Below are positions 55,130 through 64,000 of a stretch of 64,000 nucleotides of DNA, in pieces. Positions within the stretch are counted from its first letter, which is position 1. Every line of letters begins with the position of its first letter. Origin of the DNA: JANQIO01 sp038746745 (lineage in GTDB: Bacteria; Pseudomonadota; Gammaproteobacteria; Pseudomonadales; Halieaceae); assembly GCA_038746745.1 (NCBI GenBank), contig JBCDKJ010000005.1, positions 1-64,000 on the forward strand. The letters run 5' to 3'. A program made the position numbers and the translations under genes. The notes under the pieces are model-generated. The model ran no database searches and was not told the origin of the DNA. It saw nothing but the letters and a program-made list of their open reading frames with translations.

Positions 55130-56973
55130 TGTGCGTTGGCCTCAAGTTGTCCGATGCGGCGGCGCGCCCTTCCCAGGTCAAACTGCACTGGCGCCGATGC
55201 GGCCAGGGCCACAGCGTCCCGATACTGCAACAGCGCCTGGTCAGGCTTGCGAATGTGTTCAAGGGCAACCGCAAGGTTGTAGGCGTAATCCGGGTTATCG
55301 CGCTCGCGTGCTCGCGCATCAAAAAACGCCTGTTGCGCCGCGGGCCAGTCCTGTTCTGCTGCATACATGGAGCCCAGCAGAAAATGCAGGTAGGCCTGCT
55401 CAGGGTTTGCTTCGAGCAACAGTTTCAGCTCGCTTTTCAGCTCGGGATCAGCAGCGCCCTGACCCGCCAGCGACAACAGCCCGGCGCGCGCGTAGCTATC
55501 CTGGCTGTCATCCGCCAGTCGGCGTCGGTAGAGGGTTAACGCGTCCTGTAACCGGCCTTGCTGCACAGCAATCGAGGCAGCACCCAGCAGTGCGTCACGC
55601 TGACGAGGCTCCCTCGCCAGGACTGCCATATAGAGTTCGTCGGCGCGCTGTAAATTTCCAGCGCGGTAGGCGCGAAACGCCTGGTTTATCTGCTGCGCCA
55701 GAGCCTGTGGCGTTTGGCGTCGCTCGATCAGCAGGCGCGGCGTGGTAACTTCTGCCGTCAGCGCTTGCGCGTTACCCCGCATTTCTAGTGTCTCTGCCTG
55801 GTCTTCGGGCGCGGCTCCTGACACATCGCCAGCCCGCATCATCTCACTGGCAGTAGAGGGGACGGTGGCACTGGCGTCTGCAGTGCTGATGCCTGTTCCG
55901 CTAGTGACTGCAGCAGCACCCGAACCCGGTTCTTTTGCCGCGATATTCTCCGAGACGTTCGTCGTGACATTCGCCGGCACAACCTGCTCAATACTTCGCT
56001 CTGTCGACTCCGCAGCATCCACGGCGTCGGCTGCGAGCTGCGCCGCTGGTAGCGCCGCCAGAGGAGAATCATCGTTACGGGACAATACATAGTAGTAGAG
56101 TCCGATAGCGCTAACTGCGGTCAGCGTCAGCGCTGCATACATTAAAGCGCCGCGCCGATGATTTTCCTTGTCGACCTGGCGGGTTCGCTGCATGAGCTGC
56201 AGCAATGCCTGGCGCTGCGCCTCGCGTTTGGCGATGGCCTCCGCCTCCGCTTCAAGTCGAGCACGCGGGCTGCGGACCTGTAACAGTCCATCGTCATCAA
56301 CGTCGGCCTCGATATCGTCTTCATCATCAAGGCCTGGCGCTGCGCTATCAGCGGACTCCGAATGCAGATCAAGATCAAGGTCTTCATCCGGCACGGGGTC
56401 AGAGGCGGCTGAATCTGCCGCGCCATCCGGCAGTGACAGATCGTCAAAGGCCGGCACCACCGCGGACTCGGTAGTTGCGGTGACTCGCTCGGTAAATGCC
56501 GGCGGATCATCATAGGCCGATGTGGTATCGGAGACTTTGGGTTCGGTAGCGTCTGCTGCAGCGCCCCCGGCGTCCAATGAGGGCTTTTCAGATTGAGCTG
56601 AAGGCTCTTTAGGTTGAGCTGAAGGCTCTTCTCCTGTAGCTGAAGGTTCTTTAGGGCTAACTGAAGGCTCTTTGCCTTGCGCTGAGGGCTCTTCCCCAGA
56701 CTGTGGATCAGGTGTTGCCGGCGCCGGTTCTGGGTGATCCAGCTCATCGGGAAGCTCGATACGGCCGGCGGTGCTTTTCGCCGCCTGCTGCCTGGAAAGG
56801 TATTCCGCTGCCGCAGTGGACGCTGCCGCAGTGGGAGCTGCCGCAGTGGAAGCTGCCGCAGTGGGAGCCGCCCCAGTGGGCTCTTCTGGGGCAGACGTAT
56901 CCTCTGACGCCTCCTCTCCACGGCTGCGCTTCTCCAGCGCGGCTTTTTTCAGGGCTTCCAACAACAGGCTCAT
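55126..56973 (-). CDS. MshN-like TPR protein with low-complexity repeats
   Basis: From the ATG at 56973 the product has 615 residues; MSLLLEALKKAALEKRSRG is the typical N-terminus of MshN/GspB-like proteins. Two tandem repeats follow (Pro/Thr/Ala and Glu-Pro-Ser), then an acidic region, a membrane helix near 277-295 (LMYAALTLTAVSAIGLYYY), a Pro/Ala-rich linker and C-terminal TPRs (FRAYRAGNLQRADELYMAVL). The N-terminus is cytoplasmic and would meet the ATPase; the TPRs are periplasmic. Confidence 0.82.
   Translation of the reverse strand: MSLLLEALKKAALEKRSRGEEASEDTSAPEEPTGAAPTAAASTAAAPTAAASTAAAEYLSRQQAAKSTAGRIELPDELDHPEPAPATPDPQSGEEPSAQGKEPSVSPKEPSATGEEPSAQPKEPSAQSEKPSLDAGGAAADATEPKVSDTTSAYDDPPAFTERVTATTESAVVPAFDDLSLPDGAADSAASDPVPDEDLDLDLHSESADSAAPGLDDEDDIEADVDDDGLLQVRSPRARLEAEAEAIAKREAQRQALLQLMQRTRQVDKENHRRGALMYAALTLTAVSAIGLYYYVLSRNDDSPLAALPAAQLAADAVDAAESTERSIEQVVPANVTTNVSENIAAKEPGSGAAAVTSGTGISTADASATVPSTASEMMRAGDVSGAAPEDQAETLEMRGNAQALTAEVTTPRLLIERRQTPQALAQQINQAFRAYRAGNLQRADELYMAVLAREPRQRDALLGAASIAVQQGRLQDALTLYRRRLADDSQDSYARAGLLSLAGQGAADPELKSELKLLLEANPEQAYLHFLLGSMYAAEQDWPAAQQAFFDARARERDNPDYAYNLAVALEHIRKPDQALLQYRDAVALAASAPVQFDLGRARRRIGQLEANAQ
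56566..56691 (-). repeat. Six 21-base repeats coding E-P-S-x4 units
   Basis: Six consecutive seven-residue units (EPSAQGK, EPSVSPK, EPSATGE, EPSAQPK, EPSAQSE, KPSLDAG) lie in the cytoplasmic part of the MshN-like protein. The DNA repeats with a 21-base period and has diverged slightly between copies. Confidence 0.85.
56806..56880 (-). repeat. Five 15-base repeats coding (P/S)-T-A-A-A units
   Basis: Five copies of a 15-base unit close to GCTGCCGCAGTGGRA on the plus strand encode PTGAA, PTAAA, STAAA, PTAAA, STAAA in the MshN-like protein. Copies differ by one or two bases, so copy number could vary between strains. Confidence 0.85.
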
Positions 56974-56983
56974 TTTCGCGTAC

Positions 56984-58615
56984 TCAGCGCTGGGCGGATT
57001 CCGGCAGGTAACGGCGGAAATCTTCAAAATCGCCTTCCAGAGAGGGCGATGTAATCACTCTGGGCTGGATGAAAATCACCAGCTCTGTTTTCTCTGTTCT
57101 ATCATCATCGAAACGAAAGGCTGGGCCAATCAGAGGCAGCGACCCCAACAGCGGGACGCCCTGAGAATTGCGCTGAATCTCATCCTGCATGAGACCACCA
57201 ATAACCGCGATACTGCCACTGGGCACCTTCAACACGGATTCCACTTCGCGCACCTGAATCACAGGGATCTCGCTCACCACGTCCTCTTCAGCGAGGGCGG
57301 GGTTCGGGTCCTGGGCAAAGTCAATCACGCGGGAAATTGTGGGCCGAACGTTCAGCGTTACCTGATCCAGGTCATCCACAAAAGGCGTGACTGACATCAC
57401 AAAGCCCACGGGTACGGTAAACACCTCTGTTTCAAAGGTGGTGAGCCGGCCCTGACCGACGGTATTCGCCGTGTTATCAATATTGACCTCGATCGTGAAG
57501 TAAACGATGTTGTCGACCACTTTCAAAATCGCGGTCTGGTTATTCATCGCCATCACCTTAGGGCTTGAAACAACGCTGACATCGCCAAACGTTTCCAGTG
57601 CAGTAAGCGTCGCCGACAGCGTGTCGTTGGGATTGATATTAGTCACGTTAAACACAAAGCTGGGAGGGCTTTGCAACGCCTCACTGACCAGCGTTTGATT
57701 CACCCCAATCCCACTATTGCCCTCGTCTTGCAGCAGCGTCCAGTCGATGCCCGCCTGATAGCTGTCGGACAACACCACCTCGGCAACGGTAGCTTCAATC
57801 AATACTTGCTTGCCAACGCTGGCCTGTACGGCGTCAACAAACCGCTGGATAGTTGCATGCTGACGCTGGGTTGCTCGCACGGCCAATATTCCGCTTTCGC
57901 GATTCACAACAATATTGGGGTTAACAAAGTCGGGGGACTGCTGCTCTTCTGTAAGCGTCCCTTCCATGAGGATCGCGTTGATGTTCTGCGTCAATGATGT
58001 CCAGAAGTCATAGTCAGAGTTGATGCGCACCATGGTGTTGGAGCTGTTGCCCGCCGCCGCCTCGTCCATGGCCATCATGCCCGCGCCACCTGAATTGCCG
58101 ATTTCGTTAGCGCCGGCGGACTGAATTTGGGTGGCGACCGCTACCGAGCCCGAGCTGGACCGCCGCATGTTCAGCACGTCGAGTTTATAGCTGCGCAAAT
58201 AAGGTGCATCTTTTTGCACGCGCAGGGTATTGCCCGACAGGTCGTAAACCAGATCAGCCGACTCCGCAATGCGATCAAGCACGGCGGTCAGGGGCTGATC
58301 TACAGCATTCATTGTGATAGTGGCATCGATGTCGCCATCTACGTCCAGATTGAGTTCGGAGTCCCGCGCCAGCGAGAACAGCAGCTCGGTGACCGGCACG
58401 TCGTATACCACGACGGTATGCACCGTTTCCTCTTCCGCCAGGTCAGGCACCGGTACGGCGGGAGCTACCGACACCGGCGGCGGGATATCCTCCGCCGGGC
58501 TCACCAACTCGGTAGCTGGCTGCACGTGGCCGCTGGAAAGCTCGGGTTTATCCCGCAGACTTTCGCAGGCTGGCAGCAGCGCCAGCACTATGAGGCAGGC
58601 AAGAAGTCGGGTCAT
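56984..58615 (-). CDS. mshL: Secretin, MshL type
   Basis: A 543-residue lipoprotein (lipobox LLPAC, Cys13). Residues about 60-150 form the STN/N0 domain (VTELLFSLARDSELNLDVDGD), then N1 (NRESGILAVRATQRQHATIQRFVD), and the C-terminal secretin domain ends with GSIAVIGGLMQDEIQRNSQGVPLLG. It forms the outer-membrane pore for the pilus. It overlaps mshM by four bases and is followed ten bases later by the MshN-like gene. Confidence 0.92.
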   Translation of the reverse strand: MTRLLACLIVLALLPACESLRDKPELSSGHVQPATELVSPAEDIPPPVSVAPAVPVPDLAEEETVHTVVVYDVPVTELLFSLARDSELNLDVDGDIDATITMNAVDQPLTAVLDRIAESADLVYDLSGNTLRVQKDAPYLRSYKLDVLNMRRSSSGSVAVATQIQSAGANEIGNSGGAGMMAMDEAAAGNSSNTMVRINSDYDFWTSLTQNINAILMEGTLTEEQQSPDFVNPNIVVNRESGILAVRATQRQHATIQRFVDAVQASVGKQVLIEATVAEVVLSDSYQAGIDWTLLQDEGNSGIGVNQTLVSEALQSPPSFVFNVTNINPNDTLSATLTALETFGDVSVVSSPKVMAMNNQTAILKVVDNIVYFTIEVNIDNTANTVGQGRLTTFETEVFTVPVGFVMSVTPFVDDLDQVTLNVRPTISRVIDFAQDPNPALAEEDVVSEIPVIQVREVESVLKVPSGSIAVIGGLMQDEIQRNSQGVPLLGSLPLIGPAFRFDDDRTEKTELVIFIQPRVITSPSLEGDFEDFRRYLPESAQR

Positions 58616-59592
58616 GTTTGGCTCTCCATTGGCGGCACAGTGTGGGCGTTTATCGACAGCCCCACATCGGTATATTGCTGCACTGCGAAGTCTGTGTACG
58701 ATTTTTCAAAGCCATCGCTAACACCTCCCAGCAGCGCCAGATATAGCGCCACCGCAGGCCAGGGCAACCAGCTCCAGCGTGAGCGGCGGTATTGACTGTC
58801 GCGAGCGGCGCTGCGCACGTCTCTGGGATTAAGCGTGTGGCGTCCATGGGTAAAGGCTGCCAACAGCGCTTTGTCGGCCAGAATATTAATACGCCTGGCC
58901 AGGCCGTGGGAGTAATCAGCAATCACCTTTGCGACCTGCCGCGAGAACAGATCCGGACCGGTATAGCCACAGCTACGCATACGATAATTAAGGTAAGCCT
59001 GAATGTCGTCGAGCTTGAGAGGGTCGAGATACAGGCTGTGGGTGATGCGCTCACGTAGCTGACGAATGCGCGGCTCCGCCAGCTTACCGTCTAATTCCGG
59101 CTGACCGAACAGCACTAGCTGCAACAGCTTGTGTTCGTCTGTTTCGAGATTGGTAAGAAGACGTATCTCTTCCAGCGTATCCAGCGGCATCTCTTGCGCT
59201 TCTTCGACCAGAACGACCACCTGCCTGCCGCGACCGTGGCGATTCAGCAGGTGCTCGTGCAGTCGTCGCATCACGATAAGCTTGTCGGTCTTCGCTGGCA
59301 CCGCCAGACCCAGCTCGCGGGAAATTTCGTGCAAGGTCTGTGCGGGTGACAGACTCGGGTGAGCCAGGTACACCCAATCGACCGCATCACCCAGCCGAAC
59401 TGGCAGCATGCGACACAGCATTGTTTTGCCGCTGCCGACCTCTCCCACCACCTTGATAATGCCTTCGCCCTGAGCAATGGCGTAACAGAGCGCGTGCAGA
59501 GTGGCACCCCGGTCGTTACCTTCAAAGAAAACATTGGTGTCCGGCGTAATGCGGAAGGGAGGCTTTTCGAGGCCGAAATATTCGAGATACAT
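58612..59592 (-). CDS. mshM: AAA ATPase, MshM/ExeA type
   Basis: A 326-residue protein. MYLEYFGLEKPPFRITPD is the characteristic ExeA/MshM start, Walker A is GEVGSGKT and Walker B is VVLVEEAQ. A C-terminal hydrophobic segment (WLPWPAVALYLALLGG) may touch the membrane. ExeA helps secretins assemble through peptidoglycan. It is the first gene of the pilus cluster, and the 232 bases upstream are shared with the divergent symporter. Confidence 0.9.
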   Translation of the reverse strand: MYLEYFGLEKPPFRITPDTNVFFEGNDRGATLHALCYAIAQGEGIIKVVGEVGSGKTMLCRMLPVRLGDAVDWVYLAHPSLSPAQTLHEISRELGLAVPAKTDKLIVMRRLHEHLLNRHGRGRQVVVLVEEAQEMPLDTLEEIRLLTNLETDEHKLLQLVLFGQPELDGKLAEPRIRQLRERITHSLYLDPLKLDDIQAYLNYRMRSCGYTGPDLFSRQVAKVIADYSHGLARRINILADKALLAAFTHGRHTLNPRDVRSAARDSQYRRSRWSWLPWPAVALYLALLGGVSDGFEKSYTDFAVQQYTDVGLSINAHTVPPMESQT

Positions 59593-59824
59593 CGCGTTTT
59601 CAGGATGCCCGGCACATCGTATTTTCTATCCGCCTGTGTTGCCACGGCGCTCTTTCTGGTTCATTGAAGTGTATGGAAGTTACCCATAAATTGCACCCGT
59701 AAAAGCCTGCATCCCGGACCGCAAAAGATACGCTTGAACCTGCACCCTGAGCGGGTGACGAAACGCTACCTGTCACAGTATGCTGCCAGCATGAATTCCG
59801 CGTACAACGGCGAGACGAGCGGCA

Positions 59825-61387
59825 GTGAGTGAACTCGATTGGTGGGTAATAGGGGCTTACCTGGCCGGCATGCTGTTGCTCGCCATCTATCTTGGGCGCA
59901 GCCAGCAGTCACGCAAGGACTACTATCTTGGCGCCAACCAGTTACCCGGCTGGGCTTTGGCAACATCAATCATTGCTACGCAGTGTTCAACCAACAGCCT
60001 GCTTGGCGCTCCTGCTTTTGTCGGTTTTGTCCTCGGCGGTGGTCTGCTATGGCTGCAGTACGAGCTGGCAGTGCCTCTCGCTATGCTGGCCCTGTGCGTG
60101 CTGTTTATCCCCATACGCCATAGCGGCGTGATATCCATCTACGCCTTCCTGGAGCAACGCCTGGGCGTATCCAGTCGGCTGCTGGCAAGCGCCTGCTTTC
60201 TGTTTTTCCGTGGCGTAGCCACCGGCGTTACCGTCTATGGCGTGGCGTCTGTGATCGGGCTGGTTACCGGCATCAGCTATACGGCAGCAGTTCTCATTCT
60301 GATGGGTATCACCGTGGCCTACGATGCGTTGGGGGGCATGCGCGCCGTCGTTATTTCAGATGTGGTGCAGATGCTTCTTCTCACTGCAGCCGTCACTTTC
60401 ACACTGATCAGTCTGGCAGACCCACTGGCGGCGCAATACGAAATGCTGGCCACACGCCGCGATACGCTGGTAAACGACTGGGGCATAACGGGCAGCGACT
60501 ATGGTTTTTGGCCCATGTTGATAGGCGGCTTTTTCCTCTACGTTGCCTACTATGGCTGCGACCAGAGTCAGGCACAGCGCTTGCTGTCGGCCGGAAGCAC
60601 GCAAGCAACCCGGCAGATTCTGGTGCTCAATGGAGTACTGCGTTTTCCGCTGGTGCTCGCCTACTGCATGCTTGGCCTGGGGCTGGCAGCGTACGCAACA
60701 CAGCATGCGGACTTTATCGACGCACTGCCGCGCACCGCCGCCGATGAGCCCAACTACAACCTGGTATTTCCATCATTTGTTGCCAGGGAGTTCGCGCCGG
60801 GGCTGGCCGGCCTCGCGATCGTCGGCCTGTTTGCGGCAGCCATGTCATCTATCGACTCTGCTCTTAACAGCCTCTCTGCAAGCACCATCGAAGACTTCTT
60901 TGCGCGCTTCCGGCAGCCCAGCGAACGACAATTGTTTATCGGGTCAAAGCTGGCCACTGTTTTCTGGGGACTGTTTGCTGTGATGTTTTCCTATGCCGTG
61001 GAGCACATCGCACCCACGGTGCTGGAAGCCATTAATAAAGTTGGCTCTATGGCCAACGGACCGCTGCTGGCCCTGTTTGTTTGCGCAGTTTTCCGGCCTC
61101 GGGTAGGTGCGCTGGCCATTAATATCGGGTTTTGTCTTGGCATCACCACTAACCTGCTCGCCTGGTTGCTGCTGCCAGAACTAAGCTGGTTGTGGTGGAA
61201 TCCGCTGGGGTTTGTCGTCGCGCTGGGGACGGCGGCGCTGGCTGGCGGCCTGTTGAGATCAGCAATTGCCGAGCCACAGCCAGACCCTGATCGCATGTCT
61301 CTACCTCAGCCTGCGGGCTTGCAGCTCATCGGCATGGCAGGCCTGATACTGGTCATCTGCTTCTTTATGGATATCGATGCCAGCTGA
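59825..61387 (+). CDS. Sodium:solute symporter (SSS family)
   Basis: A 520-residue protein with about 13 membrane helices starting from GTG. Family features are DYYLGANQLPGWALATSIIATQCSTNSLLG, YDALGGMRAVVISDVVQ and the helix GLFAAAMSSIDSALNSLSA, which holds the sodium-site Ser residues. SSS proteins take up sugars, amino acids, vitamins or organic acids with sodium. The substrate is not evident. Its stop is 24 bases from the convergent MMPL gene. Confidence 0.9.
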   Translation: MSELDWWVIGAYLAGMLLLAIYLGRSQQSRKDYYLGANQLPGWALATSIIATQCSTNSLLGAPAFVGFVLGGGLLWLQYELAVPLAMLALCVLFIPIRHSGVISIYAFLEQRLGVSSRLLASACFLFFRGVATGVTVYGVASVIGLVTGISYTAAVLILMGITVAYDALGGMRAVVISDVVQMLLLTAAVTFTLISLADPLAAQYEMLATRRDTLVNDWGITGSDYGFWPMLIGGFFLYVAYYGCDQSQAQRLLSAGSTQATRQILVLNGVLRFPLVLAYCMLGLGLAAYATQHADFIDALPRTAADEPNYNLVFPSFVAREFAPGLAGLAIVGLFAAAMSSIDSALNSLSASTIEDFFARFRQPSERQLFIGSKLATVFWGLFAVMFSYAVEHIAPTVLEAINKVGSMANGPLLALFVCAVFRPRVGALAINIGFCLGITTNLLAWLLLPELSWLWWNPLGFVVALGTAALAGGLLRSAIAEPQPDPDRMSLPQPAGLQLIGMAGLILVICFFMDIDAS

Positions 61388-61411
61388 GCCCGTGCTTGTG
61401 GGTCAAGGACG

Positions 61412-63769
61412 TCACTGGACCGTGTACTTCTTCTCTATTCCCAGTAAGCGCGCCAGGGCAGGCAGGAACAGCAACGCGCCCAGCATGTTCCAGAAGAACA
61501 TAAAAGTCAGCATCAGGCCCATATCACCCTGAAACTTGATCGGGCTGTAAATCCAGGTACCGACGCCCACTGCCAGGGTCAGGCCGGTGAAAGCCACTGC
61601 TGTCCCGGTAGACTTGAGCGCTTCGAAATAAGCATCAACCAGATTGCCGCGCTCTTTCAATGCCCGCTCCAACGCGCTGAATATATAGATGCCGTAGTCG
61701 ACGCCAATGCCAACGCCCAGGGCGATCACTGGCAGCGTCGCTACCTTCACGCCGATCCCAAGCAGCGACATCAGCGCCTGAGCCAGCACCGAGGTCAGCA
61801 TCAAAGGAATGATGATGCAGGCCGTCGCTGTGACTGAACGGAAGGTGATTAAACACAGTACGACCACCACACCGTAAACCCAAAGCAGCATCTCCCACTG
61901 CGCCTGTGCAATCACGATATTAGTGGCGGCTTCGATGCCGGCATTGCCCGCTGCCAGCATGAAGCGAATCTTCTCCGTGTTATTTTCGGCCGCGAAGGCT
62001 TCTACCGCATCAACGACCCTGGCAAGGGTGTCAGCCTTGTGATCCTCGAGAAACAGAATCACCGGCACCATTGAACAATCGGTATTCAGCAAATTGCTGG
62101 GCACACGGCTGAGGGAGTTATTGAGGATGTACTTGTTACGACTAATGGCGTGCCACTTGGGACTGCCCTCGTTCATTCCCATGATCACCAGCTTTGAGAC
62201 ATCGACCAGAGACACAATAGACTGCACCCCCGGCACCGTGCCCATCATCCCCTGAAAATAGTCGATCGCTGAGATGTTGCGATAGCTGCCGCACTGCTGG
62301 GACTCGGTGCGCACCATCACTACAAACACATCCGTGCTGGTGGAGTAGTTTTCGGTAAGGAACGCGTTGTCGAGGTTATAGCGCGACTCTGGTCGCAACT
62401 CCGGCGCGCCGGGATCGAGATCGCCGATTTTCTGGTTCTGCCCCAGATAGCCACCGGTGATAAACAGCACGGTGCAGATCACCAGAATCGTCGTGGCGGG
62501 GCCTCGCTCAGTGACCGAAGCCAGCAGCCGCCAGTGTCGAAACCCACTGCTGGCCTTGATGACCTGATGACCCAAACAGCCACCGCTAATGCCTGTGTAA
62601 GACAGCACAATAGGCAGTAGAACCAAGTTAGTGACGATAAGGATGGCAATCCCGGTACTGGCTACCAGCGCCAATTCCTGAATCACCGGTATATCGATGA
62701 CGCGCAACGTCAGGAAACCTACGCCGTCACTGATAAGAGCTACGAAGCCGGGCTTGCACAGCCGCACAAAGGCCTGACGTGCCGCGCTCACGTTATCGGC
62801 ACCATCGCTGATGTAATGCGCGAAGCGATTTATGATTTGTACGGAGTGACTGATACCTACGGCAAATACAAGAAACGGTACCAACATACTGTAAGGATCG
62901 ATTCCTAGCCCAAGGGTATGCAGCAGACCGAGCTGCCAGACCACCGCCACCGTCGAACACAAGAGTGTGCCCAGCGTGAGCCACTGACAGCGGCAGTAGA
63001 GGTACAACATGATGGCAGTGATGACGAACGCAATACCGAAAAAGGCGCCGACCAGCGCCGCGCCGTCAATCAGGTCTCCTACCAGTTTGGCGAATCCCGT
63101 TATATGGACCTTGATAGCATCGCTCTCGTACTTCTCGCGTACCAGGCTTTCAAGGTCAGCGGACAGCGTTTGGTAGTTAAGCCTTTCGCCGGTTTTGGGA
63201 TCGATCTCGACCAGCGGAGCCAGAATGGTCGCCGACTTGAAATTGTTCGCGACCAGCCGTCCGATCTGTCCGGACTTCAGTGTATTTGCGCGCAACTTGC
63301 TCAGGGTGCGCGGGCTTGCATCATAGTCATCCGGAATTACCGAGCCGCCGACAAAACCCTCCTCTGTAACTTCCTGCCAGCGCACGTTCGGCGTCCACAG
63401 ACTCTGCAGGCCGGCTCGATCGACACCGTTGATGTAGAAGACTTCGTCGGTCACCGCCTGCAGCGTGCGCTGAAAATCAGGGGTAAAGATATCGCCATCC
63501 TGTGCCTCTACAGTGATGCGTACTGAGTTACCGAGTCCGGATAGATCAGACCGGTTTTCCAGGAAGTTCACGATGTAGGAGTGCGAGATGGGAATCATCT
63601 TTTCGAAGCTGGCATCAGGACGCAGCTTGCTGGCCTGATAGCCAAACAAACCTGTCAGCACGACAAAGCTCAACAGCAGGACGATACGGGACTTGATCAG
63701 CAGAGCGCCGAGCAAAGAGGGAATGCTGTCGTTTGTCGCTGCTGCTATTGACTGGCTGGCGTCGCTCAC
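61412..63769 (-). CDS. MMPL/RND family transporter
   Basis: A 785-residue protein starting with GTG, with two repeats of one helix, a large periplasmic domain and five helices. FGIAFVITAIMLYLYC, DPYSMLVPFLVFAVGISHSVQ and VIALGVGIGVDYGIYIFSALE are MMPL/sterol-sensing-type membrane motifs. Such proteins are hydrophobic-substrate exporters or lipid movers. Its start overlaps the stop of the upstream YCF48-like gene (GTGA), a pairing I know from other marine and aromatic- or steroid-degrading proteobacteria. Confidence 0.88.
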   Translation of the reverse strand: MSDASQSIAAATNDSIPSLLGALLIKSRIVLLLSFVVLTGLFGYQASKLRPDASFEKMIPISHSYIVNFLENRSDLSGLGNSVRITVEAQDGDIFTPDFQRTLQAVTDEVFYINGVDRAGLQSLWTPNVRWQEVTEEGFVGGSVIPDDYDASPRTLSKLRANTLKSGQIGRLVANNFKSATILAPLVEIDPKTGERLNYQTLSADLESLVREKYESDAIKVHITGFAKLVGDLIDGAALVGAFFGIAFVITAIMLYLYCRCQWLTLGTLLCSTVAVVWQLGLLHTLGLGIDPYSMLVPFLVFAVGISHSVQIINRFAHYISDGADNVSAARQAFVRLCKPGFVALISDGVGFLTLRVIDIPVIQELALVASTGIAILIVTNLVLLPIVLSYTGISGGCLGHQVIKASSGFRHWRLLASVTERGPATTILVICTVLFITGGYLGQNQKIGDLDPGAPELRPESRYNLDNAFLTENYSTSTDVFVVMVRTESQQCGSYRNISAIDYFQGMMGTVPGVQSIVSLVDVSKLVIMGMNEGSPKWHAISRNKYILNNSLSRVPSNLLNTDCSMVPVILFLEDHKADTLARVVDAVEAFAAENNTEKIRFMLAAGNAGIEAATNIVIAQAQWEMLLWVYGVVVVLCLITFRSVTATACIIIPLMLTSVLAQALMSLLGIGVKVATLPVIALGVGIGVDYGIYIFSALERALKERGNLVDAYFEALKSTGTAVAFTGLTLAVGVGTWIYSPIKFQGDMGLMLTFMFFWNMLGALLFLPALARLLGIEKKYTVQ

Positions 63770-64000
63770 GGGCCGGAATTCCCGCTCGCCGCAACACGGA
63801 TCAGGCCGCCCATACCGACCAGCAACAGATCGTCGCCTTCGGTGAGCACAGAAGAGAACGTCTTGCGATCACTGTGCACACTGTGTCGGTAGTTGAAGCC
63901 GTCTGCGCTGCTAGCCATAACGCCACCGGCGCCCACCAACACGACTCTGCTACCCGGCAGTAAGCTGCCACCGTAATAGCTGAGACCGGGGCTCTTCTCG
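63766..64000 (-). CDS. YCF48-like beta-propeller protein (5' part outside window)
   Basis: The frame is open from the right edge to a TGA at 63766, giving the last 78 residues. It reads VVLVGAGGVMASSADGFNYR, then LLLVGMGGLIRVA, the G-x-x-G and S-x-D-G-x-x-W-like blades of YCF48/sialidase-type propellers. This part overlaps the MMPL start by four bases. The function of the pair is unknown; a periplasmic partner of the transporter is likely. Confidence 0.7.
   Translation of the reverse strand, partial: EKSPGLSYYGGSLLPGSRVVLVGAGGVMASSADGFNYRHSVHSDRKTFSSVLTEGDDLLLVGMGGLIRVAASGNSGP

Noticed and set aside
56566..56880. CRISPR-like repeat array
   Set aside because: Units are 15 and 21 bases with no spacers and lie in frame inside a coding region.

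Overview
The window reads as a chromosomal segment of a free-living, moderately GC-rich marine gammaproteobacterium. The gene mix (532-residue isocitrate lyase of the Pseudomonas type, MSHA-like pilus cluster, MoxR/Bat operon, many TonB-dependent receptors, KstD-like and MMPL lipid-type genes) would fit the Halieaceae/Cellvibrionales group, but that placement is an inference from gene content only. Genes are densely packed on both strands. I see no rRNA, tRNA, CRISPR array, transposase or phage gene.

Layout. 1-4.5 kb: KstD-like flavoprotein (cut by the left edge), IYD-like nitroreductase, AEC transporter, SDR. 4.6-6.7 kb: S9 peptidase lipoprotein. 6.8-11.2 kb: two siderophore-type TonB-dependent receptors in tandem behind a possible Fur box. 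11.4-16.1 kb: three genes on the minus strand, an HSL-family esterase, a beta-rich lipoprotein, and a secreted protein that looks like the N-terminal barrel plus helical domain of animal large lipid transfer proteins (vitellogenin/MTP). 16.5-26.3 kb: acyltransferase, then a run from a TonB-dependent receptor through a membrane protein, a hydrolase and an NTF2-like protein to a spermidine-dehydrogenase-like flavoprotein and a flavin amine oxidase. 26.4-31.6 kb: cation/proton antiporter, NADAR protein, a CheB-like protein without its nucleophile, YHS protein, TAXI-type binding protein, thioredoxin.

31.9-36.8 kb: isocitrate lyase, then a 579-residue isocitrate-dehydrogenase-like protein in which the small/clasp module is present twice, a lytic transglycosylase and DUF2788. 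36.8-38.0 kb: purT. 38.4-45.3 kb: complete MoxR-DUF58-DUF4381-BatA-BatB/C-BatD operon. 45.3-46.7 kb: HAD phosphatase and retropepsin-like protein. 46.8-59.6 kb: an MSHA-like type IV pilus or secretion cluster on the minus strand (MshM, L, N, E, G, a PilM/PilN-like fusion, PilO-like, PilP/MshK-like, three pseudopilins). 59.8-64 kb: sodium/solute symporter, MMPL transporter and the tail of a YCF48-like gene.

The two observations I rate highest are the split lipid-transfer-protein cassette (11.4-16.1 kb) and the isocitrate dehydrogenase with a duplicated module (33.6-35.4 kb), whose two copies keep complementary subsets of the catalytic residues. Both rest on motif comparison by eye and need profile and structure searches.
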